Assembly: GCA_022798155.1 (NCBI GenBank)
Contig: JAAWLY010000146.1
Coordinates: forward strand, 1-5,514
Direction: 5' to 3'
Origin: Lawsonibacter sp.
GTDB lineage: Bacteria > Bacillota > Clostridia > Oscillospirales > Oscillospiraceae
Length of the DNA stretch: 5,514 bases
Both the position numbers and the translations under genes were made by a program. The notes under the pieces were generated by a model, which saw nothing but the letters and a program-made list of their open reading frames with translations, had not been told where the DNA came from and searched no databases. Every line of letters starts with the position of its first letter. Position 1 is the stretch's first letter. Positions 1 through 4,239 of the stretch are shown here, piece after piece.

Positions 1-654
1 TCCCTGCAAAAGATGATCCGCAACCGGCTGACCACCGTGCAGCGCATCGAGGTGACCAACGACCGCCTGGGGGATCAGGATCTGCTGTCCATGGTGCTCC
101 AGTCAGACATCGACAAAATTCGGGTGACCCTGGAGGAGCTGGACCGGGCCAGCTTTAACCAGGCAGTGGACGCCATCGTGTCCGCCCGGAAAATTTACAT
201 TATCGGCGTGCGTTCCTCCGCATCCATCGCCGCGTTCCTGCATTTTTACTGCAACCTGATTTTCGACAACGTGGTGCTGGTGTCGGCCAACACCGTCAGC
301 GAGATTTTCGAAAGCCTGCTCCGGGTGGGGGAGGGGGATGTGGTCATCGGCGTCAGCTTTCCCCGCTACTCCAGCCGCACCGTTCAGGCAATGCGCTTTG
401 CCCGGGACCGGGGGGCCACCACCATCGCCATCACGGACGGCGAGGCCTCCCCTCTGGCTCCCATCTCCACCTATAACCTGATGGCCCGCAGCGATATGGC
501 CTCCTTTGTGGACTCCCTGGTGGCCCCGCTGTCCCTGGTCAACGCCCTGCTGGTGGCGGTAAGCTGGCGGAAAAACGAGGACGTGGCCCGCACCTTCCGC
601 ACCCTGGAGGATATTTGGGACGAGTACGGCGTCTACGAGAAGGTACAGGAATGA
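1..654 (+). CDS. MurR/RpiR family transcriptional regulator, C-terminal SIS part (5' partial)
   Basis: The reading frame is open from the first base, so the start and the N-terminal RpiR helix-turn-helix (about 75-80 residues in the family) lie outside the window; 217 residues are visible. The visible part opens with the linker helix that normally follows the HTH and continues into a SIS sugar-isomerase fold. A G-V-R-S-S-A-S sequence is encoded at about 205-225 and a V-S-F-P-R-Y-S-S segment at about 352-375; these are the serine-rich loops that bind a phosphosugar in SIS proteins. Members sense amino-sugar or other sugar phosphates and control nearby catabolic or cell-wall recycling genes, but no ligand can be named here. 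An in-frame ATG at 13 is probably internal, since the linker continues upstream of it. The stop overlaps the next start by 4 bp (ATGA), implying one transcript and coupled translation. Confidence 0.9.
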   Translation, partial: SLQKMIRNRLTTVQRIEVTNDRLGDQDLLSMVLQSDIDKIRVTLEELDRASFNQAVDAIVSARKIYIIGVRSSASIAAFLHFYCNLIFDNVVLVSANTVSEIFESLLRVGEGDVVIGVSFPRYSSRTVQAMRFARDRGATTIAITDGEASPLAPISTYNLMARSDMASFVDSLVAPLSLVNALLVAVSWRKNEDVARTFRTLEDIWDEYGVYEKVQE

Positions 655-1910
655 GCTGGCCGGATGTTGTTGTGGTGGGCGGCGGAGCCGCCGGCATGAT
701 GGCGGCCATTACCGCCGCCCGGCGGGGGGCGGCGGTCACCCTGATTGAGCGCAATCAGAAGGTGGGCCGCAAGCTGTATATCACCGGCAAGGGCCGGTGC
801 AATGTGACCAACCACTGCTCTCCGGAGGAAGTGCGGGCCAGCATCCCCCGGAACGCCAAATTCCTGCACAGCGCCCTGGAGCACACCCCTCCCGCCTGGG
901 TGGAGGAGTTTTTTCGGGACCTGGGAGTGGAGCTGAAGGTGGAGCGGGGAAACCGGGTCTTTCCCGTCTCGGATAAGTCCATCGACATCATCGACGCCCT
1001 GTTTTTTGAGATGAAACGGCTGCGGGTCACGCTTGTGAACGACCGGGTCTCGCGGGTCTGCTGCCGGGACGGCGCGGTGTGTGCCGTGGAGATGGAAGAG
1101 GGAAAGAGCCTCACCGGTATCCCCTGCAAGGCGGTGGTTCTGGCCACCGGTGGGCTGTCTTACCCCGCCACCGGCTCCACCGGCGACGGCCACCGGATGG
1201 CGGAAGAGCTGGGCCACACCGTTGTGGACCCCAAGCCCTCTCTGGTGCCCCTGGAGTCCCCCGACGGGTTCTGCGCCAGAATGCAGGGGCTGGCGCTGAA
1301 AAATGTGGTGCTGACGGTAAAAAACAACAAAAAAAAGACGGTCTACCGGGAGCAGGGGGAGCTGCTGTTCACCCATTTCGGCCTGTCCGGGCCGCTGGTG
1401 CTGTCGGCCAGCGCCCATATGCGGGATTTTGAGAAAGACAGCTACACCTGCGCCATCGACTTGAAGCCCGCCCTGGATGAGCCCACCCTGGACGCCCGCC
1501 TGGTGCGGGAGCTGGCCAGCGGGGCCAACAGGGACATGGACAATCTCCTGGGGGCGCTGGCGCCCCGGCTGCTGGTGCCCGTCCTGCTGGACCGGGCCGG
1601 GATCCCCGGGGGCAAAAAGGCGCATGACCTGACGAAGCAGGAGCGCCGCCGCCTGCTGGAGCTGTTCAAGCGCTTCACAGTCTCGGTGTCCGGCCCCCGG
1701 CCCGTGGACGAAGCGATCGTCACTTCCGGCGGGGTGAAAGTCTCTGAGGTGGACCCCAGGACCATGGGGTCAAAAAAAGCCCTCGGCCTGTTTTTCGCCG
1801 GGGAGATGCTGGACGTGGACGCCTACACCGGCGGGTTCAACCTCCAGATCGCCTGGGCCACCGGCCGGGCGGCGGGAGAGGGCGCGGTGGAGTATTTACG
1901 ACAGCAGTAG
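651..1910 (+). CDS. NAD(P)/FAD-dependent oxidoreductase, HI0933/YhiN/BaiN family
   Basis: A 419-residue flavoprotein, the usual length for the family. The Rossmann dinucleotide motif G-G-G-A-A-G is at residues 10-15, with the ribose-binding acidic residue at E33. The family signature T-G-K-G-R-C-N-V-T-N is at 45-54, an A-T-G-G-L-S-Y-P-A-T-G-S-T-G-D-G block at 165-180, T-S-G-G-V at 358-362, and the C-terminal F-A-G-E-M-L-D-V-D-A-Y-T-G-G-F-N FAD-contact motif at 382-397. Homologues are annotated as aminoacetone oxidase-like or, in bile-acid studies, as BaiN; the physiological substrate is uncertain, so no symbol is given. The start at 651 is preferred over an in-frame TTG at 615. GAGAAGG at 637-643 is well spaced from it, the protein begins just before the Rossmann strand, and it overlaps the upstream stop. 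The TAG stop lies within the left arm of the 1907-1970 inverted repeat. Confidence 0.93.
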   Translation: MSWPDVVVVGGGAAGMMAAITAARRGAAVTLIERNQKVGRKLYITGKGRCNVTNHCSPEEVRASIPRNAKFLHSALEHTPPAWVEEFFRDLGVELKVERGNRVFPVSDKSIDIIDALFFEMKRLRVTLVNDRVSRVCCRDGAVCAVEMEEGKSLTGIPCKAVVLATGGLSYPATGSTGDGHRMAEELGHTVVDPKPSLVPLESPDGFCARMQGLALKNVVLTVKNNKKKTVYREQGELLFTHFGLSGPLVLSASAHMRDFEKDSYTCAIDLKPALDEPTLDARLVRELASGANRDMDNLLGALAPRLLVPVLLDRAGIPGGKKAHDLTKQERRRLLELFKRFTVSVSGPRPVDEAIVTSGGVKVSEVDPRTMGSKKALGLFFAGEMLDVDAYTGGFNLQIAWATGRAAGEGAVEYLRQQ

Positions 1911-1970
1911 GGGTGGATATGATCCGCCCGCAGGATCAAGATAAAACGGGCGGGTGATACCCACCCCTAC
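1907..1970. repeat. 64-bp palindromic element (long hairpin), REP/MITE-like
   Basis: Positions 1907-1930 pair with 1947-1970 around a 16-nt loop, with 22 of 24 pairs formed (one of them G-U). The outer arms GTAGGGGTGG (1907-1916) and CCACCCCTAC (1961-1970) are perfect, as are the inner arms CCGCCCG (1924-1930) and CGGGCGG (1947-1953), and all share one symmetry axis. GATCC/GGATC at 1921-1937 could form a smaller alternative hairpin. No T-tract follows on either side, so it is not a standard intrinsic terminator, though it could block 3' exonucleases or attenuate readthrough into kptA. Its shape resembles short palindromic repeats scattered in GC-rich Clostridia genomes; that is from general memory and only one copy is seen here. 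Confidence 0.75.
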
Positions 1971-2006
1971 AGAGATAGATAACGCTGGAATATTATGGAG
2001 AAAGAA

Positions 2007-2552
2007 ATGGAACAGAGCAATTCAGATGTAAAGCTGGGCCGGTTTTTGAGCCTGGTCCTGCGCCACGACCCCAGCGCGGCGGGGATCACGCTGGACGAGC
2101 ACGGCTGGGCGGACGTGGACGAGCTGCTGGCCGGGGTGGACCGTACCGGGCGGAAGATCGACATGGCCGTTTTGGAGCGCATCGTCCGGGAGAACAACAA
2201 ACAGCGGTACGCCTTCAACGAGGACCGCACCAAGATCCGGGCCAACCAGGGCCATTCCATCCCGGTGGACGTGGAGCTGAAAGCGGCGGAGCCGCCCAAG
2301 TACCTGTACCACGGCACGGCCAGCCGCTTCCTCCCCGCCATTCAGGCGGAGGGCATCCGGAAAATGAGCCGGCAGTACGTCCACTTATCGAAAGATTTTG
2401 AGACCGCCATGGCGGTGGGCAGGAGGCACGGCATCCCGGTGGTCGTCACCATCGACGCGGCGGCCATGGCCCGGGACGGCGTAAGCTTCTACCGCGCTGA
2501 AAACGGCGTGTGGCTGTGCGGGCACGTGGAGCCGAAATATTTTGTGGGCTAA
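2007..2552 (+). CDS. kptA: RNA 2'-phosphotransferase, KptA/Tpt1 family
   Basis: A 181-residue protein close in length and sequence pattern to E. coli KptA. The family transfers a 2'-phosphate from RNA to NAD+, giving ADP-ribose 1''-2'' cyclic phosphate and nicotinamide; some members also ADP-ribosylate 5'-phosphorylated nucleic acid ends. The N-terminal winged-helix RNA-binding lobe covers about residues 1-85 and includes F-L-S-L-V-L-R-H and G-W-A-D-V-D-E-L-L. The NAD-binding lobe follows, with Q-G-H-S (81-84), Y-H-G-T-A-S-R (101-107), Y-V-H-L-S (124-128), G-R-R-H-G (138-142) and A-E-N-G-V-W (near the C-terminus). The expected catalytic tetrad is intact as R19, H20, R67 and R122. The start at 2007 is chosen because GGAG (1997-2000) sits 6 nt upstream; an in-frame ATG at 1995 has a poor site. 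Bacteria lack the eukaryotic tRNA-splicing pathway, so the in vivo substrate is unknown. No clear own promoter is seen. Confidence 0.93.
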   Translation: MEQSNSDVKLGRFLSLVLRHDPSAAGITLDEHGWADVDELLAGVDRTGRKIDMAVLERIVRENNKQRYAFNEDRTKIRANQGHSIPVDVELKAAEPPKYLYHGTASRFLPAIQAEGIRKMSRQYVHLSKDFETAMAVGRRHGIPVVVTIDAAAMARDGVSFYRAENGVWLCGHVEPKYFVG

Positions 2553-2767
2553 CGCAGGTCGGCGTTCAGCGCGGCCCCCGTGCGCACCCCCAGCCGGAAG
2601 CCTTGGACGGCGTAGTAGGACAGGGCCTTTTGCAAGTGCTGCCGCATGTCCGGGTCCAATTCGTTGCTGAGCAGGTCGAACAGCGCGGCTTCACCGAAAT
2701 TTTTCGGTTGGCTTTCAATTTGTGGTTTGATATAATGGTCGTATATCCAGCGCATGAGATCGGTCAT
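2549..2767 (-). CDS. ORF A1: small helical protein of unknown function, opposite the XRE regulator
   Basis: A 72-residue product with no family I can name securely. The start is firm: the minus strand has AGGAGG (2775-2780) 7 nt before ATG, 26 nt below the predicted start of a consensus promoter (2800-2828). The N-terminus (M-T-D-L-M-R-W-I-Y-D-H-Y-I-K-P) looks like an amphipathic helix. The middle is acidic, and the C-terminal half contains A-L-S-Y-Y-A-V-Q-G-F-R-L-G, a helix ending loosely reminiscent of small Clostridia proteins such as DUF6809; this is a weak impression. There is no signal peptide or membrane segment. The first 23 codons are AT-rich while the C-terminal part is GC-rich like the chromosome. 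Its stop overlaps the kptA stop tail to tail at 2549-2552. A shortened copy lies at 3203. Paired operators on its promoter suggest it is the gene repressed by the adjacent XRE protein; toxin, antirepressor or effector roles are all possible. Confidence 0.75.
   Translation of the reverse strand: MTDLMRWIYDHYIKPQIESQPKNFGEAALFDLLSNELDPDMRQHLQKALSYYAVQGFRLGVRTGAALNADLR
2708..2736 (+). promoter_or_regulatory. Predicted extended -10 promoter for XRE1, inside ORF A1
   Basis: TTGGCT (2708-2713), a 17-bp spacer, then TGA-TATAAT (2728-2736), a perfect -10 with an extended TGn. Transcription would start near 2743 and give a leader of about 104 nt to the XRE1 GTG. The box lies antisense within the AT-rich ORF A codons and is identical in copy 2. 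It faces the ORF A promoter, so the two 5' ends would overlap by about 50 nt, covering the ORF A1 ribosome site and start codon. Confidence 0.6.
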
Positions 2768-2780
2768 GAGTATCCCTCCT

Positions 2781-2801
2781 ATACGAAGAATTTATTAGTA
2801 T
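2781..2801. promoter_or_regulatory. Operator-like palindrome O2 (distal half of pair)
   Basis: A 21-bp imperfect palindrome of form ATAC-N-AAGAA-N-TTATT-N-GTAT, matching O1 at 17 of 21 positions. The second base and its partner differ from O1 as a pair (T/A here, C/G in O1), so symmetry is kept. Its centre (2791) is 24 bp from that of O1. It covers the predicted transcription start and the edge of the -10 of the ORF A1 promoter. Confidence 0.65.
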
Positions 2802-2828
2802 TATACACGAAGAAATTCTTAGTGTCAA
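2800..2828 (-). promoter_or_regulatory. Consensus sigma-A promoter for ORF A1
   Basis: On the minus strand TTGACA (2828-2823), a 17-bp spacer and TATAAT (2805-2800): a perfect match to the vegetative consensus. The predicted start is near 2793, giving a leader of about 26 nt that contains only the ribosome site. Such a strong promoter under two palindromes fits tight repression with high output when released. Confidence 0.85.
2805..2825. promoter_or_regulatory. Operator-like palindrome O1 in the ORF A1 promoter spacer
   Basis: A 21-bp palindrome of form ACAC-N-AAGAA-N-TTCTT-N-GTGT centred on 2815, with 9 of 10 arm pairs complementary. It lies between the -35 and -10 boxes of the minus-strand promoter. 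Two-fold symmetry, the size and the adjacent XRE gene make it a likely repressor binding site. Together with O2 it would fully cover the promoter. Confidence 0.72.
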
Positions 2829-2846
2829 GAGGATTGAGGTGGTATT

Positions 2847-3065
2847 GTGGAAAAAACATTGTTGGTGGAATTGGGAAAACGCCTAAAAGATTTACGGCAG
2901 AAAAAAGGCCTCAAACAGACCGAAATGGCCGAAGTTATGGGGATTACAAACCGGCAGTATCAAAGTTACGAGTATGGTATGGTAAACGTTCCCGCCACAA
3001 CGTTGAACTTCTTCGCCGATTTTTTCGGCGTGACAACAGATTACCTCCTGGGTCGAGGAGGGTAA
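2847..3065 (+). CDS. XRE1: minimal XRE/Cro-type HTH transcriptional regulator
   Basis: A 72-residue protein that is essentially one lambda-repressor-like HTH domain with no effector or peptidase domain, so Cro-like in size. The five-helix domain spans about residues 5-69. Helix 2 is Q-T-E-M-A-E-V-M (24-31), helix 3 is near N35-Y43 (N-R-Q-Y-Q-S-Y-E-Y), and it ends with the common T-T-D-Y-L-L-G-R. By alignment to 434 repressor, base-contacting Q28, Q29 and Q33 correspond to N35, R36 and S40. The start is GTG at 2847, with GAGGTGG (2836-2842) just upstream. Base composition is lower in GC than in the flanking core genes, suggesting acquisition. It probably represses the ORF A1 promoter through O1/O2 and, by roadblock, its own. 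XRE2 is a 51/72 identical paralogue, and the last 20 residues are identical. Confidence 0.9.
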   Translation: MEKTLLVELGKRLKDLRQKKGLKQTEMAEVMGITNRQYQSYEYGMVNVPATTLNFFADFFGVTTDYLLGRGG

Positions 3066-3067
3066 AG

Positions 3068-3083
3068 CCTGCGCCCCCGCAGG
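3068..3083. other. Short GC-rich hairpin after XRE1
   Basis: CCTGCG (3068-3073) pairs perfectly with CGCAGG (3078-3083) around a CCCC loop, 3 nt past the XRE1 stop. There is no T-tract on either side, so termination is doubtful. It lies mostly in the roughly 21 bp between the two module copies. Confidence 0.35.
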
Positions 3084-3143
3084 GAAGGCCCCGATTTCAT
3101 TGCGGAGTAGGTCGGGACATACGATTTCCGCATCATTTTTCGG

Positions 3144-3172
3144 TTGGCTTTCAATTTGTGGTTTGATATAAT
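3144..3172 (+). promoter_or_regulatory. Predicted extended -10 promoter for XRE2
   Basis: TTGGCT (3144-3149), a 17-bp spacer and TGA-TATAAT (3164-3172), the exact counterpart of 2708-2736. The predicted start is near 3179, with a leader of about 104 nt. It is the last good + strand promoter before cmk, so the cmk-plsC-ispH operon may depend partly on it. Confidence 0.58.
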
Positions 3173-3218
3173 GGTCGTACATCCACTTCATCAGGTCGGT
3201 CATGGGAATACCTCCTTG

Positions 3219-3232
3219 CGTCTGATTCTGAC
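3219..3232. promoter_or_regulatory. Operator-like repeat, promoter-distal copy, module 2
   Basis: A 14-bp sequence, CGTCTGATTCTGAC, matching 3244-3257 at 11 of 14 positions with centres 25 bp apart. It occupies the place of O2 in module 1 but does not share its AAGAA/TTCTT arms. It sits over the predicted start of the ORF A2 transcript. Confidence 0.5.
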
Positions 3233-3235
3233 ATA

Positions 3236-3264
3236 ATTATATACGTCTAAATCTAACATGCCAA
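3236..3264 (-). promoter_or_regulatory. Near-consensus promoter for ORF A2
   Basis: On the minus strand TTGGCA (3264-3259), a 17-bp spacer and TATAAT (3241-3236). It differs from the perfect copy-1 promoter at one base in the -35. It has kept function-like sequence although surrounding bases changed. It points toward ORF A2 and on into the antisense strand of XRE1. Confidence 0.78.
3244..3257. promoter_or_regulatory. Operator-like repeat in the ORF A2 promoter spacer
   Basis: A 14-bp sequence, CGTCTAAATCTAAC, lying inside the 17-bp spacer of the ORF A2 promoter, just where O1 lies in module 1. It is a direct repeat of 3219-3232 and only weakly palindromic. A binding site for XRE2 is inferred from position and duplication. 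Confidence 0.5.
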
Positions 3265-3282
3265 GAGCTGTGGGGAATTTTT

Positions 3283-3501
3283 ATGGATAAAAGTTTGTTG
3301 GTCGATTTTGGAAAGCGTATCAAGGTCTTACGGGAATCAAAAGGGCTGAAGCAAAGAGAAATGGCTGAAATCATGGAACTGAATTTGCGCCAGTATCAGC
3401 GCTATGAGTATGGTGAAATTGGTGTGCCCCTTGAGGTGTTGAATTTTTTCGCCGATTTTTTCGGCGTGACAACAGATTACCTCCTGGGTCGAGGAGGGTA
3501 A
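3283..3501 (+). CDS. XRE2: minimal XRE/Cro-type HTH transcriptional regulator, paralogue of XRE1
   Basis: A 72-residue single-domain HTH protein, 51 of 72 residues identical to XRE1. The start is ATG at 3283 with a modest GGGGA site (3272-3276). Helix 2 is Q-R-E-M-A-E-I-M and helix 3 near L35-Y43 is L-R-Q-Y-Q-R-Y-E-Y. Against XRE1, changes fall at residues 25 (T to R), 34 (T to N), 35 (N to L) and 40 (S to R), while R36 and Q37 are kept. Positions 34, 35 and 40 align with base-contacting residues of 434 repressor, which fits the different operator-like repeats in front of this copy. The last 20 residues are identical to XRE1, with identical DNA. cmk starts 63 bp downstream with no clear promoter or terminator between, so XRE2 may share a transcript with it. 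Confidence 0.9.
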   Translation: MDKSLLVDFGKRIKVLRESKGLKQREMAEIMELNLRQYQRYEYGEIGVPLEVLNFFADFFGVTTDYLLGRGG

Positions 3502-3506
3502 AGCCT

Positions 3507-3529
3507 CCTTTGGCAAAGGGGTCTTTGCC
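3507..3529. other. Two mutually exclusive small hairpins between XRE2 and cmk
   Basis: CCTTT (3507-3511) can pair with AAAGG (3515-3519). Alternatively GGCAAAG (3512-3518) pairs perfectly with CTTTGCC (3523-3529) around GGGT. No U-tract follows. This could be a weak attenuator or an mRNA processing/stability structure, but neither is shown. Confidence 0.3.
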
Positions 3530-3564
3530 GTCTGCGGACGGGACGAGGGAAGGGAGACGGGAAA

Positions 3565-4239
3565 ATGAGCTATAGAAGCATCGCCATCGATGGCCCGGCG
3601 GGGGCGGGAAAGAGCACCCTGGCCCGGAAGCTGGCGGAAAAGCTGGGCTTTTTGTACGTGGATACCGGGGCAATCTACCGCACAGTGGCCCTGAAGGCGC
3701 TGTGGGAGAAAGCCGACCCCGCCGACCCGGTCCAGGTGGTCCCCCTGCTGGAGGGGCTGGAGATCCACATGGACTACGAGAACGGGGAGCAGAAGATGTA
3801 CCTGGAGGGGGAGGACGTAAGCGCGGCCATCCGGCGGCACAAGGTGTCGGGCGCGGCCTCTCAGGTGTCCGCCATTCCGGAGGTGCGTGCTTTTCTGCTG
3901 GAGTTCCAGCGGAAGCTGGCCCGGGAGCGGGATGTGGTCATGGACGGCCGGGACATCGGCACGGTGGTGCTGCCCAACGCGGACGTGAAGGTCTTCCTCA
4001 CCGCCGCTCCGGAGGCCCGGGCGCAGAGGCGGCTTTTGGAGCTGGAGCAGCGGGGGGAGCAGGCGGACTTTGACGCCATCCTCCGGGATATTCAGGAGCG
4101 GGACTGGCAGGATGAGCACCGCTCCATTGCCCCCCTGAGACAGGCGGCGGACGCCGCCCTGCTGGACACCACCAGCTTAAATCTGGAACAGAGCCTGGAG
4201 GCGCTGCTGTCCCTGGTAAAGGAGAAGATAGCCCTGTGA
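3565..4239 (+). CDS. cmk: (d)CMP kinase (cytidylate kinase)
   Basis: A 224-residue cytoplasmic kinase that phosphorylates CMP and dCMP with ATP, recycling CMP released by phospholipid synthesis and RNA turnover. The Walker A loop G-P-A-G-A-G-K-S is at residues 10-17, followed by D-T-G-A-I-Y-R at 33-39. The CMP site follows E. coli Cmk with a constant shift of two: R39, S99, R108, R129-D130 (within D-G-R-D-I-G-T, 127-133), D183 and R186. The lid arginines are near 152-156. Length matches the family (E. coli 227). ATG at 3565 is preceded by AGGGAG (3551-3556). The end overlaps plsC by 4 bp (GTGA), so the two are probably translationally coupled. No nearby promoter is seen in 3502-3564. Confidence 0.96.
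   Translation: MSYRSIAIDGPAGAGKSTLARKLAEKLGFLYVDTGAIYRTVALKALWEKADPADPVQVVPLLEGLEIHMDYENGEQKMYLEGEDVSAAIRRHKVSGAASQVSAIPEVRAFLLEFQRKLARERDVVMDGRDIGTVVLPNADVKVFLTAAPEARAQRRLLELEQRGEQADFDAILRDIQERDWQDEHRSIAPLRQAADAALLDTTSLNLEQSLEALLSLVKEKIAL

Larger units (their letters stand above)
2656..3070. repeat. Tandem module repeat, copy 1
   Basis: This copy matches 3092-3506 at a constant offset of 436 bp. Every element keeps the offset: ORF A start 2767/3203, its RBS 2775/3211, the -10 boxes 2800/3236 and 2731/3167, the XRE start 2847/3283 and the XRE stop 3065/3501. Two blocks are identical between copies: 45 bp at 2699-2743 and 59 bp at 3012-3070. The stretch between them (operators, ORF A start region, XRE N-terminus) is clearly diverged. 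The left boundary near 2656 is approximate. Confidence 0.85.
2892..3203 (-). pseudogene. ORF A2: truncated copy of ORF A, frame running antisense into XRE1
   Basis: The start region matches ORF A1: ATG at 3203, AGGAGG at 3211-3216 with 7-nt spacing, and residues M-T-D-L-M-K-W-M-Y-D-H-Y-I-K-P-Q-I-E-S-Q-P-K-N identical at all but two sites. Similarity fades after about residue 37 (D-L-L-R-N-E-I-G), at about 3092, where the repeat unit ends. The frame then continues through the inter-copy junction into the reverse complement of XRE1, ending at 2892 after 103 codons. The C-terminal half of ORF A, including the F-R-L-G helix, is missing. The tail beyond 3092 is probably not a designed protein. It is called a degraded copy, but promoter and ribosome site are intact, so a short peptide or an antisense RNA may still be made. 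Confidence 0.6.
3092..3506. repeat. Tandem module repeat, copy 2
   Basis: This is the second copy of the ORF A/XRE module, offset 436 bp from 2656-3070 with no net insertion or deletion through promoters, ribosome sites and the XRE gene. Identical blocks are 3135-3179 (45 bp) and 3448-3506 (59 bp). It lacks the distal part of ORF A, since the unit began inside that gene. About 21 bp of unrelated GC-rich sequence (3071-3091) separates the copies. Confidence 0.85.

Noticed and set aside
1319..1338. A-rich runs including A8-G in the flavoprotein gene as a possible programmed frameshift site.
   Set aside because: The zero frame encodes the full-length conserved protein with its C-terminal motif, and no stimulatory structure or useful alternative frame follows.
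633..1625. A 330-codon open frame on the minus strand opposite the flavoprotein gene.
   Set aside because: It is a GC-rich shadow: proline/glycine/histidine-rich translation with no domain, and the + strand gene has full family motifs across the same DNA.
2510..3166. A 218-codon + strand frame covering the kptA end, ORF A and XRE1.
   Set aside because: It is out of frame with both real + strand genes, has no plausible start signal and a low-complexity translation; it exists because both strands are coding here.
2656..3506. CRISPR array or insertion sequence explaining the repeats.
   Set aside because: There are only two long units with genes inside them, no spacers of regular size, no transposase and no terminal inverted repeats; it is a gene-module tandem duplication.
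3502..3564. Intrinsic terminator or cmk-specific promoter between XRE2 and cmk.
   Set aside because: Hairpins are present but no U-tract follows, and no -35/-10 pair with acceptable spacing could be found.
3337..4119. A 260-codon minus-strand frame across XRE2 and cmk.
   Set aside because: It has no ribosome site and no recognisable domain, and it runs antisense through two well-supported genes.
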